From contig NC_045139.1 in the NCBI RefSeq assembly GCF_008831285.2, positions 4,686,704 through 4,750,703 of the forward strand: a stretch of 64,000 bases of DNA, in the 5' to 3' direction. A program made the position numbers and the translations under genes. How positions within the stretch are numbered: the first letter of the stretch is position 1; every line of letters begins with the position of its first letter. A model generated the notes under the pieces. It ran no database searches, was not told the origin of the DNA, and saw only the letters and a program-made list of their open reading frames with translations. The DNA comes from Nymphaea colorata. Lineage: Eukaryota > Streptophyta > Magnoliopsida > Nymphaeales > Nymphaeaceae. Positions 12,361 through 25,183 of this stretch are shown one piece after another.

Positions 12361-12914
12361 CTTGACACCATAAACAAAGATGTCTTCTTTGGAAAGTAAG
12401 GTTATGACAGTCACCATATTCACTAATAATGCACACGATTCATGAAACTGTGTACTCAGAGCCTGGCTGGGAATCTGTGGCCGTAATCAGAGGCCACTTC
12501 GGCAAGAAGCCAAGTATCAAAGAAACGCCAAGAGAGCAACGACGGCAGCTACAATGAACCGAAGCCACCGGTGTACAGTGGCAGAAATCCATGGTGGCCC
12601 ATCAAAAGTTTCAGTCAAAGAATCCAAAATTGCATTAACATGATTTTAAAATGATATGGTGTCCATATCAGACTTGGACTGGCGACTCGAGTGCTCCTCG
12701 ACCAAAAAAAAGTTTGCCGGTCTTCATTCATCATTAAGTATAACATAAGCATCAGGACAAGAACAGTACCTACAACGAAAGATGAACCCGAAGACATTTC
12801 ATCTGCTTCTTGATGCTTGCGTGATGCTTTTGAGTTCCTGTTGGACCTGCAAACAACGTAGGGATCACGAGGTACTTGTTACTGCAAGCAACGGAGGATA
12901 GGCAGCCAACCATT
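12361..12914. other. Intergenic; short block shared with 26650-26715
   Basis: About 12735-12795 resembles 26655-26715 in the same orientation, with ACATAAGCAT and GATGAACCCGAAGAC in common. Together with the neighbouring inverted repeat this suggests rearranged copies of one repeat family. No gene is supported. Confidence 0.45.
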
Positions 12915-13158
<244 letters not shown>

Positions 13159-13162
<4 letters not shown>

Positions 13163-13452
13163 GGGATGTCAGATGGCCGGATGACTAAAAATTAGAAATA
13201 TATAGATGAGACAGCTATAAACTATTTTTAAAAGCAACAAGGGCCCACACCATACTATAATCAGTGGACGATATATATATTGTGGGATGTCAGATGGCCG
13301 GATGACTAAAAATTAGAAATATATAGATGAGACAGCTATAAACTATTTTTAAAAGCAACATGGGCCCACATCATACTATAATCAGTCGACGATGCTTATG
13401 TGGCGACTGTATTTAGCAATAAATTTTTAAGTTTTATCTGTCCCAGACGTTG

Positions 13453-13492
<40 letters not shown>

Positions 13493-13543
13493 GGATGACT
13501 GAAAATTGGAAATCTATAGATGAAACAGCTATAAACGATGAAA
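13159..13543. repeat. Tandem repeat of 121 bp, two good copies and a partial third
   Basis: Copy 1 (13159-13279) and copy 2 (13280-13392) are nearly identical and include GTGGGATGTCAGATGGCCGG and GATGAGACAGCTATAAACTA. A diverged partial third copy lies at about 13490-13543, after another (TA)n run at 13457-13489. Each unit is joined to its neighbour by a TA run, so slippage or unequal exchange between TA tracts could have produced the duplication. Confidence 0.85.
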
Positions 13544-13982
13544 ATTTGTGGTCAAAGCCACTCTAAATGGTTTCTAAGAGCACAATGAACCATTTTTACA
13601 TCATAAACCATTTCTGATATTTATGAGGTGACGACTTTTTAGCAATAAATTTCTTTTTAGCCATCCAGATCTTGAACTCCCTTATATTGTGAAAATGTCC
13701 ATTTTTTAAGACTATGTTATGGCCAAGAACCCATCTTTCGCTTAATATTCTGCTTCACAAATGGTATATTATCCAAATACTTGTCAATGCATTGAGTGCC
13801 TTTAGTAAACAAATGCTAGCAGGACTAACTTTGCCAGGTTAGAAATTTTGGTGAGAAAGGCACCAATATGTAAATATACCCATTTGAATATCTTTTTTGG
13901 TATAGTTAAGTTGGGGTCATGTATCCACCCTCGCTTATAGGTGACTCTGCCATTGTCTGACCACTTGGGAAGGGGAACATAC

Positions 13983-14213
13983 GCCTGTTTGATAGGAAGA
14001 ACATTGTATTTCTTGGAACCATACGTTCATAGAATACATGATTCAAGAATGACATGTTTTTATTTTAGAAGATATGGTATCATTATGATTGTAGTTTCTA
14101 GTCCAACAACTGAGCATCAGATACAATTATACCAAGTTTTCTGGAACAAAAAAGATAATACTTTTGGAAATTTTGTATATTTCAAAACATAATATTTTTC
14201 CTACCAAACACCC
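13983..14213. mobile_element. MITE-like element with imperfect terminal inverted repeats
   Basis: The left end contains GTTTGATAGGAAGAACATTG and the right end, reverse-complemented, GTTTGGTAGGAAAAATATTA, so the ends are imperfect inverted repeats of about 25 bp around the GTTTG(A/G)TAGGAA core. No coding capacity. A clear target-site duplication was not found. Confidence 0.5.
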
Positions 14214-14401
14214 TCATAAAATTCAGGTGTGCATGTAAGTGGGTTGGAGCTTAAAATATATATCCATTGTCAAGGGCCTCTTTTTTGTAGTGCAATTATA
14301 TTGATCACATGGATTTAGTATTATCATTTTGTTTGTTGTATATAACTGAAACATTAGTCGTTTTAGAAAAGATAATCGAGGTTATATGATAAATTCTAAG
14401 G

Positions 14402-14675
14402 AGGCATTCTGATGACATCCTTAAAAGCCATAGTTTTGTGAAAATCAAGTTTTGTAAGAACCTGGTTAAAAACCTGATTTTGAAAACCTGGTTTGAATGT
14501 TTGGAGCACAAGACAAACCAACGTTTTGCCTGAAAATCTAGGGAAGGCAGATTTTTCCGGGACTTTATGAAGACGAGATTTTGTTAAAACTAAGTTTTGG
14601 TAAAACCTAGCGCAAACCTGCTGGAATTAGTGTTTTGGGGCCAAAACCTGGTTTTATGCTATCATCCAAATGCCT
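14402..14675. mobile_element. MITE-like element with AGGCATT termini
   Basis: The left end reads AGGCATTCTGATGA and the right end on the opposite strand AGGCATTTGGATGA, 12 of 14 matching. TCTAA lies beside both ends and may be the target-site duplication. The inside is built of repeated AAACCTGGTTTT-type words. Non-coding. Confidence 0.55.
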
Positions 14676-15383
14676 TCTAAATGGTGGATAATGATATAGT
14701 AGGTATAAAGGTTGTCTAGATGATGTAGATATTATAAGTTCAAATATAAATGCACGTAGAAAGAAAATCCAAGAAATGTAATTAAATGAATTGCTTTGAA
14801 GCCGGCAGTGAAATCACATGCTGTAAATAATATTTTTATTGCCTTAAAATCTTTCCTAGAATTTTGGCCCCCCATCTAGAAAAAGAATAACATGTTATTG
14901 CCTTGCAAAAGAAAGAAGTGGAAAATGTTCGAAAAACACCTCAAAAATTAAATACACTTCAAGTCATATTTCTTTCTTCTGTTTTATAAATTGTGTGTTC
15001 CTTAAGATTGGATCAAAGAAATCTTCCTCCCTCTCACAACACAACACCGAATGCATAACATTAAAGTTTTTCATGATGGGGCCACATTAAAGTTTTTAAA
15101 TTTTGACTAGGGTTGAAATATCATTTTTCAAAATTTTTATATAAAACAAGTGATTTTTTTTTAAAAATTTACATATAAATTTTAAAAAAAATTGAAGTTG
15201 GGTCAAGCCCATTGGCTCTGCCCCTGATTTGGCGGTGTGTGCTCAATGCATTGCGTCATGTGGCTATGGTTGGACTGAGGTTGGAGGGAGTTTTCTCTCT
15301 CTCACACAAAAAAAGAGAGAGAGATGAATGAAAATGTTTTAACATAATTAGGTAACAAGCTTGGGCAGAGCTACATGTGGGCA

Positions 15384-15435
<52 letters not shown>

Positions 15436-16550
15436 AGCATATGTAGGCAATTGCCCACATGCGGCTTACACCTACCTCTGCTCGTAGGGCCAGGAGGAAT
15501 ATCACATTGAATAAGACAATTAGACAACGAAGGTTGGTGACGGAGCCGAAAGCATTTGGTGAGAGAAGACAAATGAGAATGAGACTCACATGGTGGTGGG
15601 GCTTGGGATTGTTGGTTTGAATTGGCTGAGCTCCTACCACGTTCAGCTCAACTTGGCCCAGTAACTGAAAACTGGACCTACTTTTGCTACCACCATCTGC
15701 AAACAAACATTAGGGCGTTTGTTTACTTCGAATTTGAGATCCACGGTGATCTGAGATATCCGATCAAATCCGAGATTATGATCACCACATGCAGCGGATC
15801 GCGAATCATGGATCTGAAAATCGATGTTTGTTTACTCTCTGGGCTCCAGATAAAAGGGATCTCGGAGCAGCCTTGGATTTCATGTCGAGACTATCAAACA
15901 CACTAGAGAAAGAACAACTTGGCTGCTTTACTGTCCACAGTCGCTTTAGCATGAAAAGAACCGCACTATCTATTGAATAAGGAGTCCGGACAGCCAATCA
16001 ACTGGAAAAATCTTCTGATGAAGGATTTCAAATGGAGAACAGGAGATGATGATGTTTGATCTTTATATTTTAAGTTCTTATAGACCAATAAAACTCAAGT
16101 ATTCGACAGTTGTTTATAATTGGTGAGGCTGAATGTGAATCAAAAAATAATTAAAAAGCAGTGACATAGTCAGAAAAATTCTCAAGGAGCACCCATATAT
16201 ATAAAAAGTAACAAATATTTAAAGATATTAATTTGAAAATAAAGAAACTTTGATTGCCCAGACCTGCCCATATGTGGTTTGGCTTTTATTAAACAGATGC
16301 CTAATTTGGCAGGACTCAAATCTGCATAACATTAGATGCTGCCGAATCCTTAAAAATTAAAGTTTGGTCAAATAAAACTCATTGTCAAAAGCACCATAAA
16401 TCATTTAGTTTTTTTTAGCAACAAACTTTTTAGTTTTTTAACCAAACCAACCACATCAAACATACCAGGGTTTGAATTATTCCATCCTAATTTAAGAGGA
16501 GCTTTTATAGATTTTGTATATTTGCAAGTATTTGATTGAGTGTCGCCATG
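14676..16550. other. Intergenic with a (TA)n tract
   Basis: No gene is supported. A (TA)n microsatellite covers about 15387-15432. Open frames crossing it only read Ile-Tyr repeats and are artefacts. Confidence 0.55.
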
Positions 16551-17008
16551 GGGATGTCAGTATATCCGATTTGGATTGGATATCTAACTGAACCATTCTA
16601 AAAAATCAGATATGAAAGAAAAATAATATCTAATTAAGAAATTGGATCAGATTCACATTTAAAAAATAACACCCGATGGGATTCAAATTCGGATATACAT
16701 AAACAACATCTTGGATTCGGATATGGATTCAAATCATCTTTATTTTTAAACAAATATCCCTGGTCTAATACTCTTACATTTTGAAAATCAAACAAATTCA
16801 GTTCAAAATTTAGATTCAGAATTGGATATGTATATAAAAATGGATTCAGATTGGATTTAATTTGTGAAATCGAATTTTTTGATTCAGAGTCAAATGTTAC
16901 TTTACTTTGTTCATATTTGAATCTGAATTCAAATCCAAATATGTGAAAATCCGAAAAAGTGAATACAATTAACGGTATATCTAATTCCAAATTGATATGT
17001 TGACATCC
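16551..17008. mobile_element. MITE-like element with about 33-bp terminal inverted repeats
   Basis: The left end reads GGATGTCAGTATATCCGATT and the right end on the opposite strand GGATGTCAACATATCAATTT, continuing with TGGA and ATAT matches for about 33 bp. The interior carries many GGATTCAGATT-like words on both strands. The flanks (TCGCCATG and TTGCATTG) agree at 5 of 8 positions, a weak 8-bp target-site duplication. The 128-codon frame across it on the minus strand is a by-product of the repeat. Confidence 0.65.
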
Positions 17009-17259
17009 TTGCATTGACATGGGTATGTAGTCTGCCTTATTTAATATTACTAAGAAATTTTTATTTCTTAAATATTTTCATACAATATGTTTATAATAAA
17101 AAAATAATATAACATATATGGCCTAATATGATCTAATGCATTTATATCGGCCCCGTACTCACAGCGGAGATCTAATTAATTCATTAATGACTTGAAAAAG
17201 AATTTATGCAAAAGTGCATTTGTAACCCAACTATATGGTCCATGCAATTTAATCAAGAT

Positions 17260-17601
17260 TGTCACAAAAAACATATACGGGTATTATACGGCGAGGAAAA
17301 AGATGGGTATAATACGACAAAGTTGTATATGTTGAGAATAAAATGAGAAAATCTCAGAAAATTTGTAAAAAATTAAAAACATTTAATAAATCTTAAAAAA
17401 TTTAAAACAATGAAAAATCATTAAAAAATATGAAAAAACACAAAAAATGGGTATAATACACGTATAATAGGCATTTATATACACTTTTTTTAATTTTCTG
17501 ATGTTTTTTAAAAAAGACATAAGAAAACAGGTATTATAAGACTGACTATGTTTTGCCATATTATACGCATCTTTTTCTAATAAAACACATTTTTTGTGAC
17601 A
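17260..17601. mobile_element. MITE with perfect 12-bp TIR TGTCACAAAAAA
   Basis: A 342-bp element begins TGTCACAAAAAA and ends TTTTTTGTGACA, an exact 12-bp inverted repeat. Inside are several GTATAATAC/GTATTATAC words and AT-rich filler. Related sequence occurs as the insertion at 24876-25183 in the flank of MATE gene C, and as a fragment near 39150-39260. The flanks agree at 6 of 9 positions (ATCAAGATT and AGTGAGATT), so a 9-bp target-site duplication typical of Mutator-like elements is possible but weak. Confidence 0.72.
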
Positions 17602-18494
17602 GTGAGATTCAAAACGATGGGTAGTAAAAGGTTTTTACCTTTGGTGGAGTGATCAAATTGATATAGAAATGAATGAAGATTTACAAGAACTACAGTTTTA
17701 CCCTCACTTCAAAATTAATTTTCAAGTTCTTGTTTCACTTAATTCAAACATATGTGTGTCTCATAGTTAAATAAATGCACAGCTAAATTGAATTGGTATG
17801 ATACCCTTAGGTACGAGATCCACAATGAATAATCTTGGTCATCCATCTTTTCAAGATGGACGACTCAAAGAAAATCAATGAGAAAAAAATGAAGGACATT
17901 TTATTCATTTTAGAGAGAGAAATTAGCAACATTTAAGTCTAAGACCCATAAGAAATTATCTTGACCATTGATATTTTCAAGATGGAATGCTAAGAAAAAA
18001 ATTAATGAGAAAAAGGAGATATGATAATGTTAAGTATATGTTAATAATCTAACACATTATATCCCTTTTTCCCCATATCATATCTATTTTTTTTCATTGA
18101 TTTTCTTCCAACATTCTATCTTGTAAACTAGTCAAAATGATTTCTTACCAGTCTTGCACTTATATATATAAAAGGAAAGAAATGAAACAAGTGAAAGAAC
18201 GAGACAAAAAAGAAAAAAGACAAAGGTAACATACATTCACTTACCAAACTTGCATCTTTTGTAACAAGTATGTTTTCCTTCATCCAATCTTATAAATATG
18301 ACATACGAACATTAGAAAATAAATACTAAATGATGCAATTTTATCTCGTCAAACATCTTCAAGACAACTTTTAAAACTTAAAAAGTCTCAATATTATTGT
18401 TCAAAACATTATTCCTAAGAAATAGAACAGGAGAGCATGTAAATGTGTACATCATAATTTAAGGTCACGGACACTCCATATTGCATCACCGGAG
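17602..18494. other. Intergenic, upstream of the duplicated MATE block
   Basis: AT-rich, with no gene seen. Two related segments near 17845-17900 and 17960-18010 share words such as TTTTCAAGATGGA and AAAATCAATGAGAAAAA, an old local duplication. Confidence 0.45.
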
Positions 18495-18690
18495 ATCGCG
18501 AAAGATCGAAACGAATAGACTGCTGCTACGAGCAGGACCGCCTTTTTAAATGTTTCAGTTTTTCAAGCGACTGTAATAAATATTACGATTTCCAAATCGT
18601 TACCCTTCTTTCCAACTTCAGCCAACACAAACATTTCCTTCTCTGATCTCTCTCTCTCCCTCTCTCTATCACGCTCTCTCTTTTCTGGAG

Positions 18691-21600
18691 ATGGCAGAAG
18701 AGAAGGAAGTCTATTCTCCTCTTCTCTCTCCTTCTTCTCCTTCCCTGCATCACGAAGAAGAGAGAGAGGTGCAGCAGGGATGCCGGACAAGAGGGGAGGC
18801 GACGCTGCAGGAGGCGAAGCGGCTGCTATGGTTGGCAGGGCCGCTTATAGCGGCGAACCTCCTGCAGAGATGCATCCAGATGACCTCCGTCATGTTCGTC
18901 GGCCATCTCGGCCAGCTTGCTCTCTCCGGTGCCTCCATGGCCACCTCCTTCATCACCGTCACCGGTTTCAGCGTTGTCGTATGTCACTCACTCTCTCTCT
19001 TTTTTGCATGAAAGTGATCACAGACACAGAAGTAATGCTGATTCGCAACGATTATCTCAAGTTAGATCTATTACTCTGAATAGATACATAAAACTGTGGA
19101 CCTTTTGTATACTATCTTTCACTGTTCAACATATTTTTTAACTTGTATAGGAGTATTCGACTGTATTTCTGTTACTTCGTTCAATCTATTCAACCCGACA
19201 TGAAGAACAACTTCAAACGATGGCCTTTTATTTAATCGACAAGGAGGTCCTTAGCTGAAGTATGTTTCTGTATTGGGCTAAAAATTTGGTCCCTTCGCTG
19301 AAATTTCATGCAGATACTCACCAAGCGCAGCAGAGCACAATAGGACAAACTTTTTGGAAAATGTGACCTTGTTTTCCGTGATTTGTTTGGAACCATTTGG
19401 CTTGATCTAGTTAGTTCTGAACCCATAAAGAAGTTTTAGAAGTCCTATCTCATATATGTACATATTTAACAATTAAACTTAGTGTCGAGATATATATATA
19501 TAGAGTCATTAGTAGCTAGATGATACTAATTAAACCATGTAAGACACCCGGTTTAGCCTAAGAACAAGTTGTATCAACTTGCTGTGCTCTCAAAATCAGG
19601 TTTCTGACATGGTTGGTGTCATTCTATATATATATATATATATATATGGACCAAACACTCATTAGTAGCTAGATGATACTAATTAAACCATGTAAGACAC
19701 CCGGTTTAGCTTAGGAACAAGTTGTATCAACTTGCTGTGCTCTCAAAATCAGGTTTCCGACATGGTTGGTGTCATCCAGATCCCTATTAGAGCTTACTAA
19801 TGTGATACAAAATCTATTGAGTTTTAATTCTCATAAAGAAACAAATATTATTAACAGTGGTTTTTTTAAAAAAAATTGATGAAAAGGATCTGTTGGTTTA
19901 AGACATTCAAGTTAAAGGAGGTTCAGAGCTCAATACCCGGAATTGAACATTTTTTGCCATAAGCCAAGAGCAGTGGGGTGGTTTCTAGGCCACGCTTGAA
20001 TCCGTCGTATTCCGCTGTAGAGGTGAAACTTTAGTTCAAATTGTGTAGAAAGTTCAGTATGAAACAAATGTATTTGTACCTTTTAAGATGTTTTGAAACT
20101 TTAGTACTGGGAATTTTCACCTGTTTTAAGTCGGGGTAAAATGTTTTGACGGTTGCTTTTCAACCCTGTTTATACATCAAGACGTGCATCAAGAAAACTT
20201 TAATATACAAACAACCATGGAACTAAAAGGCCTGGAAGGAAAGTTCCAGGTCTCACACAAGATGGTGTATATGACACATGGAACATTTGTTCCACCTGAA
20301 ATTCACCCTTATTAAATTCGCAGCATTCTAGTACCCGGGTATTTAATACCATGCATCCAAATGTCACCCTAGGGACAACCAGAACAGGGAAAAGTTAATA
20401 GTGATTTTCCGTGTTATGAAAGAATATCGTAGGCTCTAAAATCTGCATAACTAGATGCTCTGTTTAAGGACCAACTTCAAGTTGGCGGAGCTTTGACATG
20501 AATTTTCCTACATACCTATATGTAAGAAGAGCCAACGAAACCATATTATCTGATCTTGTGATGAGTTCTTATTTTCCTTCCACAGTAAAAGAAAGAAGAG
20601 AACTCCCATGAGGATGTGATACATAATGCATGCTTTAACAAATACTGCTTTAATTGCATCCGTCATTTAACTTTTTCGTTTTTCTTTCTTTTTTTTTTGG
20701 GTTGCACCAGTTGGGGCTGGCCACTGCATTGGATACTCTGTGCGGGCAAGCTTATGGAGCAAAACAGTACCATATGCTTGGTGTATATATGCAGAGATCA
20801 GTGTTTATTCTTTCCATTGTCAGCATTCCCCTTGCATTTCTCTGGGCATATACAGAGAAGATCCTGTTGGCATTTGGTCAGGACGATGACATATCAAGGG
20901 AGGCAGGAACCTATGCTAGATGGATGATCCCAACTCTCTTCTCTTATGGCATACTGCAGAGTGAAGTCAGGTTCCTGCAAACCCAGAACATTGTCTTGCC
21001 AATGATGCTGAGCACAGGATTGTGTGCACTTCTGCATTTTTTAGTCTGCTGGGCTCTTGTCTTCAAGTCCGGGCTCGGTTACAGAGGCGCTGCTCTTGCA
21101 AATTCAATTTCTTATTGGATCAACGTGCTGCTTCTGGCTCTGTATATCAAATTTTCTTCTGCCTGCAACAAGTCATGGACGGGTTTCTCGAGGCGTGCTG
21201 TGAGGGATGTCACCAACTTCATAAAGCTGGCAGCTCCTTCAGCTGTTATGGCATGGTAAATTGTGTATGTCAGTACATGCAATTTGCTGAACAGTAATGT
21301 TCTCTTGGGCTTCATGAATTTGCGGTGCTACTAGACCATGCTGTAGTCAGTACTATGTATCAGAAAACATCATCTTCAATTAAGAAAGCCCTTGATAGGT
21401 TTAGAGTAGTTCTCATTCTTTTCTACTGAACTTGATTCTCATTATTATAACATTTGATCTCTTTTGGTTGAGGATGAAGATTTCTTACTGAGTCTTGATT
21501 CTTGCCAAAGAAATGAACTCTTATAGGCACTTTCAAAGGCTTGACTTATGACACCATTGATTGGTTTTAACTTGATTTAATATCACTGTCAAATTTACCA

Positions 21601-23981
21601 TATGCTTTTCAGCTCTTACTCTGGCGACATGACTAGCTATCCAGTCTTCTTGCAGATTTAACCGTCGCTATGAAATCTGAAGATGGTTTGTCACATGCTT
21701 TAGATCCATTTGTGTCACTAGCAAAGATCATTGGCATTTATGCCGCTGTAGTAAGAACAATATAATAATTCTTAAATCATCACCGCCATGTAGACCTTAG
21801 ATTTACCAATATAATAAATTTTTATCCTAACATGGCAGTTTAATTTGGTGACATTTCTTGAGTATATCATGTCCTTCATACTGCTCTGCAAATTTTGCTG
21901 TTCATCTCTATATTCCCTGCATATTTCATAAGAAAATGTTGAATGAGACACGTTCATGTTCATTACAGAAGACTGAGTGACTGAGTTGATGCATCTGATA
22001 GGACGTTGTCTTGAATGAGCACAGAGTGTGTTTCCCTGAAAATGAAAAATTAACTTGTGGTATCATGCTAACTGATTTATCCTTCTCATGTGTATCAACA
22101 GCTTTGAGTGGTGGTCATTTGAGGTATTGACACTCTTGGCTGGACTTCTCCCCAACCCGAAGGTGGAAACTTCAGTGTTAGCGATAATGTAACTTTTCTT
22201 TCATTATCGTAGTTAATTCACTTAATAAGCACTATCTTTCAATACAAGTACAAAGGGAATAAGGAAGTCAAAGGGACTGATAATTTTAAAACTTGAAGTA
22301 TCTTATCAATTATCAATAATCCTTACTAAGTCAATTGGAAAAATACTTTTTGATATTTTCAAATATAGTTAAGCATGAGATTTTCAGGGGAAAATGTCAC
22401 CATTTGTATATGTTTAGGCACATCATCTTTATTTTCTACTTTTCATATCTTATATACTTCTACTAGGCCAAAACCTATTATCTTTAACCTTTTACTTATG
22501 CTTTTCTTCAATTTTTGATATCTTCTCAAAGTTGCTGATAACAAAATAACCATGGACTTACTTGTTTTGACAAAAAACCTAAGCACAGAAGCACTCCATT
22601 ATGTTTTCCTGTATGAGTACTGTTGCTTATACTTGTGTGCTGTCTCTCCAGCCTTAATACAAGCTCAACTGCATTTATGGTCCCCCTCGGCCTTGCAAGT
22701 GCAGTAAGGTTAGTCCAATTAGACACCAATTCTATTCGAATTGTTGGTCTAAGTACAGGTGTGCCTCCACTTATATTTCTTACTCAAACGTCTTAATCAA
22801 TTCCAGCACCAGAGTTGCAAATGAGCTTGGAGCTGGAAGGCCTCAAGCTGCACGGATGGCAGTTCGCATTGTTCTTTTACTGGTCATCGTACAGGCTACG
22901 CTTGTCTCCATGACCATAATTTTCATACGAGGCGTATGGGGCTATGCATTCAGCAATGATAAAGAAGTTGCAGCATATGTAGCAGATATCATGCCGCTTC
23001 TTGCACTGACAGCCTTTGTGGATGCAATTGGATGTGTGCTTTCAGGTTATTTTACCAACTTCTTGATTACATTTTCACAAAGATGGCACAAATCGATACC
23101 GGTAGATTCATTGAGAAGCATAATGTTTGTTCTCAAGGCATATAGAATTCCTCTTTCTGTTAATTAATGTTATTTCTCTTATGCACTATTGAATTAATTC
23201 TCATGTAGCCGTGAATCCCAAAATGGGTTTTCTACTGTGGTTCTCAAGGTAGTATTTTATTTATGTTGTTCTTCAAAGGAGAATATTAAATAATCAGACA
23301 CCTTTTCACTTCAGGTGTGGCAAGAGGATGTGGTTGGCAGAAGTACGGTGCTGTAATCAATCTTGGAGCTTATTACATCGTGGGTGTTCCTTTGGCTGTT
23401 GTTCTTGCCTTTGTCTTACATTCTGGTGGGAAGGTACGCTGCTATCTCAATATCATCTACAAAAATTGCATAGATTTCTTTATTATCTGTGATAACTCTT
23501 TATCTGAACAGAAGGGTATCTGATGCTATTTCATCTATAATAGGGGCTCTGGTTTGGGGTTACATGCGCAATCTTTGTACAGATGGGTTCATTCCTAGCC
23601 CTCACAATTTTCACCAACTGGGAAGAAGAAGTAATTCCCTTCTCTAACCTACAAACTATACAGAAAAATACATACCATCGATTCAATTCTAGCTGTTCTG
23701 AAAGATTTTCTTTCAAGCATAGATATTGTTTTTGCTATTTAGTACTATGTAGGAAACCGTGTTTATATGATGTCAGAATAACTTTTTATATGAAAGCTTT
23801 TGTTCATTGCGGAAAAGTATTACCCACCTAAAGTCTGCCAAGTTTGTACCTGTTTGGGATTCTACGAGGATTCCTTTACTAATTTTTTTCCTTTTCTGTT
23901 TCCTTTTTCCTGAACTTCCAGGCAAAGAAGGCAAGGGATCAGGTCTACATTTCAACTTTGAGGACAGATGGGGCTATGTAA
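18691..23981 (+). CDS. MATE/DETOXIFICATION transporter, DTX16-like (gene C)
   Basis: Complete 493-residue MATE efflux carrier and close tandem paralogue of gene D. Exons: 18691-18978, 20711-21255, 22102-22188, 22652-22708, 22807-23045, 23315-23433, 23544-23630 and 23922-23981 (1482 nt). All introns are GT-AG, and exons 2-8 have exactly the same lengths as in B and D. The ATG at 18691 (GGAGATGG) follows a CT-rich leader. Landmarks are [10 protein letters not shown] at the first helix, [24 protein letters not shown] from residue 107, [29 protein letters not shown] from residue 326, and [11 protein letters not shown]. The codon spanning exons 3-4 gives Ile (ATC) where gene B has Cys. Intron 1 (1732 bp) carries a local tandem duplication absent from D. 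Nothing in the sequence points to a specific substrate. Confidence 0.93.
19506..19775. repeat. 153-bp-period tandem duplication inside intron 1 of gene C
   Basis: Copies at 19506-19623 and 19659-19775 are almost identical, sharing AGTAGCTAGATGATACTAAT and CATGGTTGGTGTCAT. They are separated by a short (TA)n run. Gene D has one copy at the same intron position (about 28360-28480), so the duplication arose after the C/D split. Confidence 0.9.
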
Positions 23982-24875
23982 AACAGTAAAAGCAATTCAA
24001 TATGCATATCTACTTGTCGACACCAACATCAAAAGAGTGCACGGCGAGGGCGGCTTACTTTTTCTCTGCATCAAGAGGACTGACATGTAACTCTGCCATC
24101 CTGACAGCTGCAAACTTTTTCACCTCATCACTTCCAAGAAGTATTTCTCACCCTTTGAGTTGAATGGGGCCAACAAGTGCCAATTTCAATTTTTTTCGTT
24201 TTTCTTTTTTGGCTTGGTACTCTATAAACATGTAACTGTAGCAATTTTTCCCTAGTGTAAGTGAAACAGTGCTTCTTTTGGAGCTTATCTGAAGTTCGCA
24301 CTGCAACTTGGTATGTTTTTTCTCTGGCATAAATCTATCCATACAAAAGGCGCATGATTGATCATGTTCCTCTATGATGTCATGTGTTCAGGCCAACCCG
24401 AGCTGCCTAGCTTCTCTTAGAACTAACGACAAATATATCAATGTGCAATCCTTTTTCTCTTGTATCCCCTTATGAATGTATGCAGAAAAATAAGCACGAG
24501 CTCGTCCCATATTCAACTTTGACTAGGATCTACCAACTTAAACTGATTGGTTAACTAGTCAGACCTAAGGGCGACTCAGGGCATACCCACCTGGACTGAC
24601 CATGGGCCATTAATTTTTCTGAACAAAAGGCAGACTTGGGCCCTACTTGATTCTTGCAGGTTCAGGCTGGGCCCAATAGTTAATGGGCTCAGGCGTGGGC
24701 CAATATGATTGATTGGATAGCAACCAACTTACACTATTGCAACAAGCAGTCGTGATCCATTTCCATAGCCTTTGATACTAAACCAGCAGCAGCTGGGGAG
24801 CATTTGCAGGCTTTACCCATACCATGTGAGATAAAAGTGAATGAATCAGGTTTGCATGTGGTAGACTAAGTTTCA
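23982..24875. other. 3' flank of gene C, shared with gene D flank
   Basis: Holds the 3' untranslated region of gene C; no strong AATAAA was found. The sequence aligns with 33282-34215 downstream of D. It includes an old TE-like stretch rich in GGGCCCA and GGGCTCAGGC words near 24600-24720. Confidence 0.5.
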
Positions 24876-25183
24876 TTTTCACATATATCGTGTACAAGTA
24901 TTATACGGTAAGAAATTTTTTAGGTATAATAAGGTAAAGTTATATATCTGAGGAAAATCTCAGCAAAATTTTAAAACATTTAAATCATTTAATAAATCCT
25001 AAAAAATAAATAAGAAAAAATACGAAAAAAATGCATATTGTATGCGTTCTTTTCATGTTTTTTATTTTCTGTTTTTTTTTTTAAAAAAAGATGCATCTAA
25101 TTGCTGTTTTATATGACTGAGTTACTTTTCGAGTATTATACATTTTTTTTCAAATAATATGCGTTTTATGTGACAGCGCTGAG
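24876..25183. mobile_element. MITE insertion in copy 1 only (empty site in copy 2)
   Basis: The flank of gene D reads straight through GTAGACTAAGTTTCAACCAA near 34207, whereas here about 308 bp separate GTAGACTAAGTTTCA from CTTCAACCAA. The insert has the GTATTATAC words and the GTGACA right end seen in the element at 17260-17601, so it is the same family. A short TTCA or AG(T/C)TTCA repeat at the ends may be the target-site duplication. Confidence 0.8.

Noticed and set aside
12480..12800. Possible membrane-anchor exon on the minus strand (RWLRFIVAAVVALLAFL-like)
   Set aside because: Interrupted by stops, no conserved domain, and part of the region is shared with a dispersed repeat.
15256..15706. 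Open frames with long Ile-Tyr repeats across (TA)n; similar ones near 30194-30398, 40692-41046 and 44076-44394
   Set aside because: They are translations of microsatellites without homology or splice structure.
16634..17020. 128-codon minus-strand frame
   Set aside because: It coincides with a TIR element and reads its reiterated words; composition is not protein-like.
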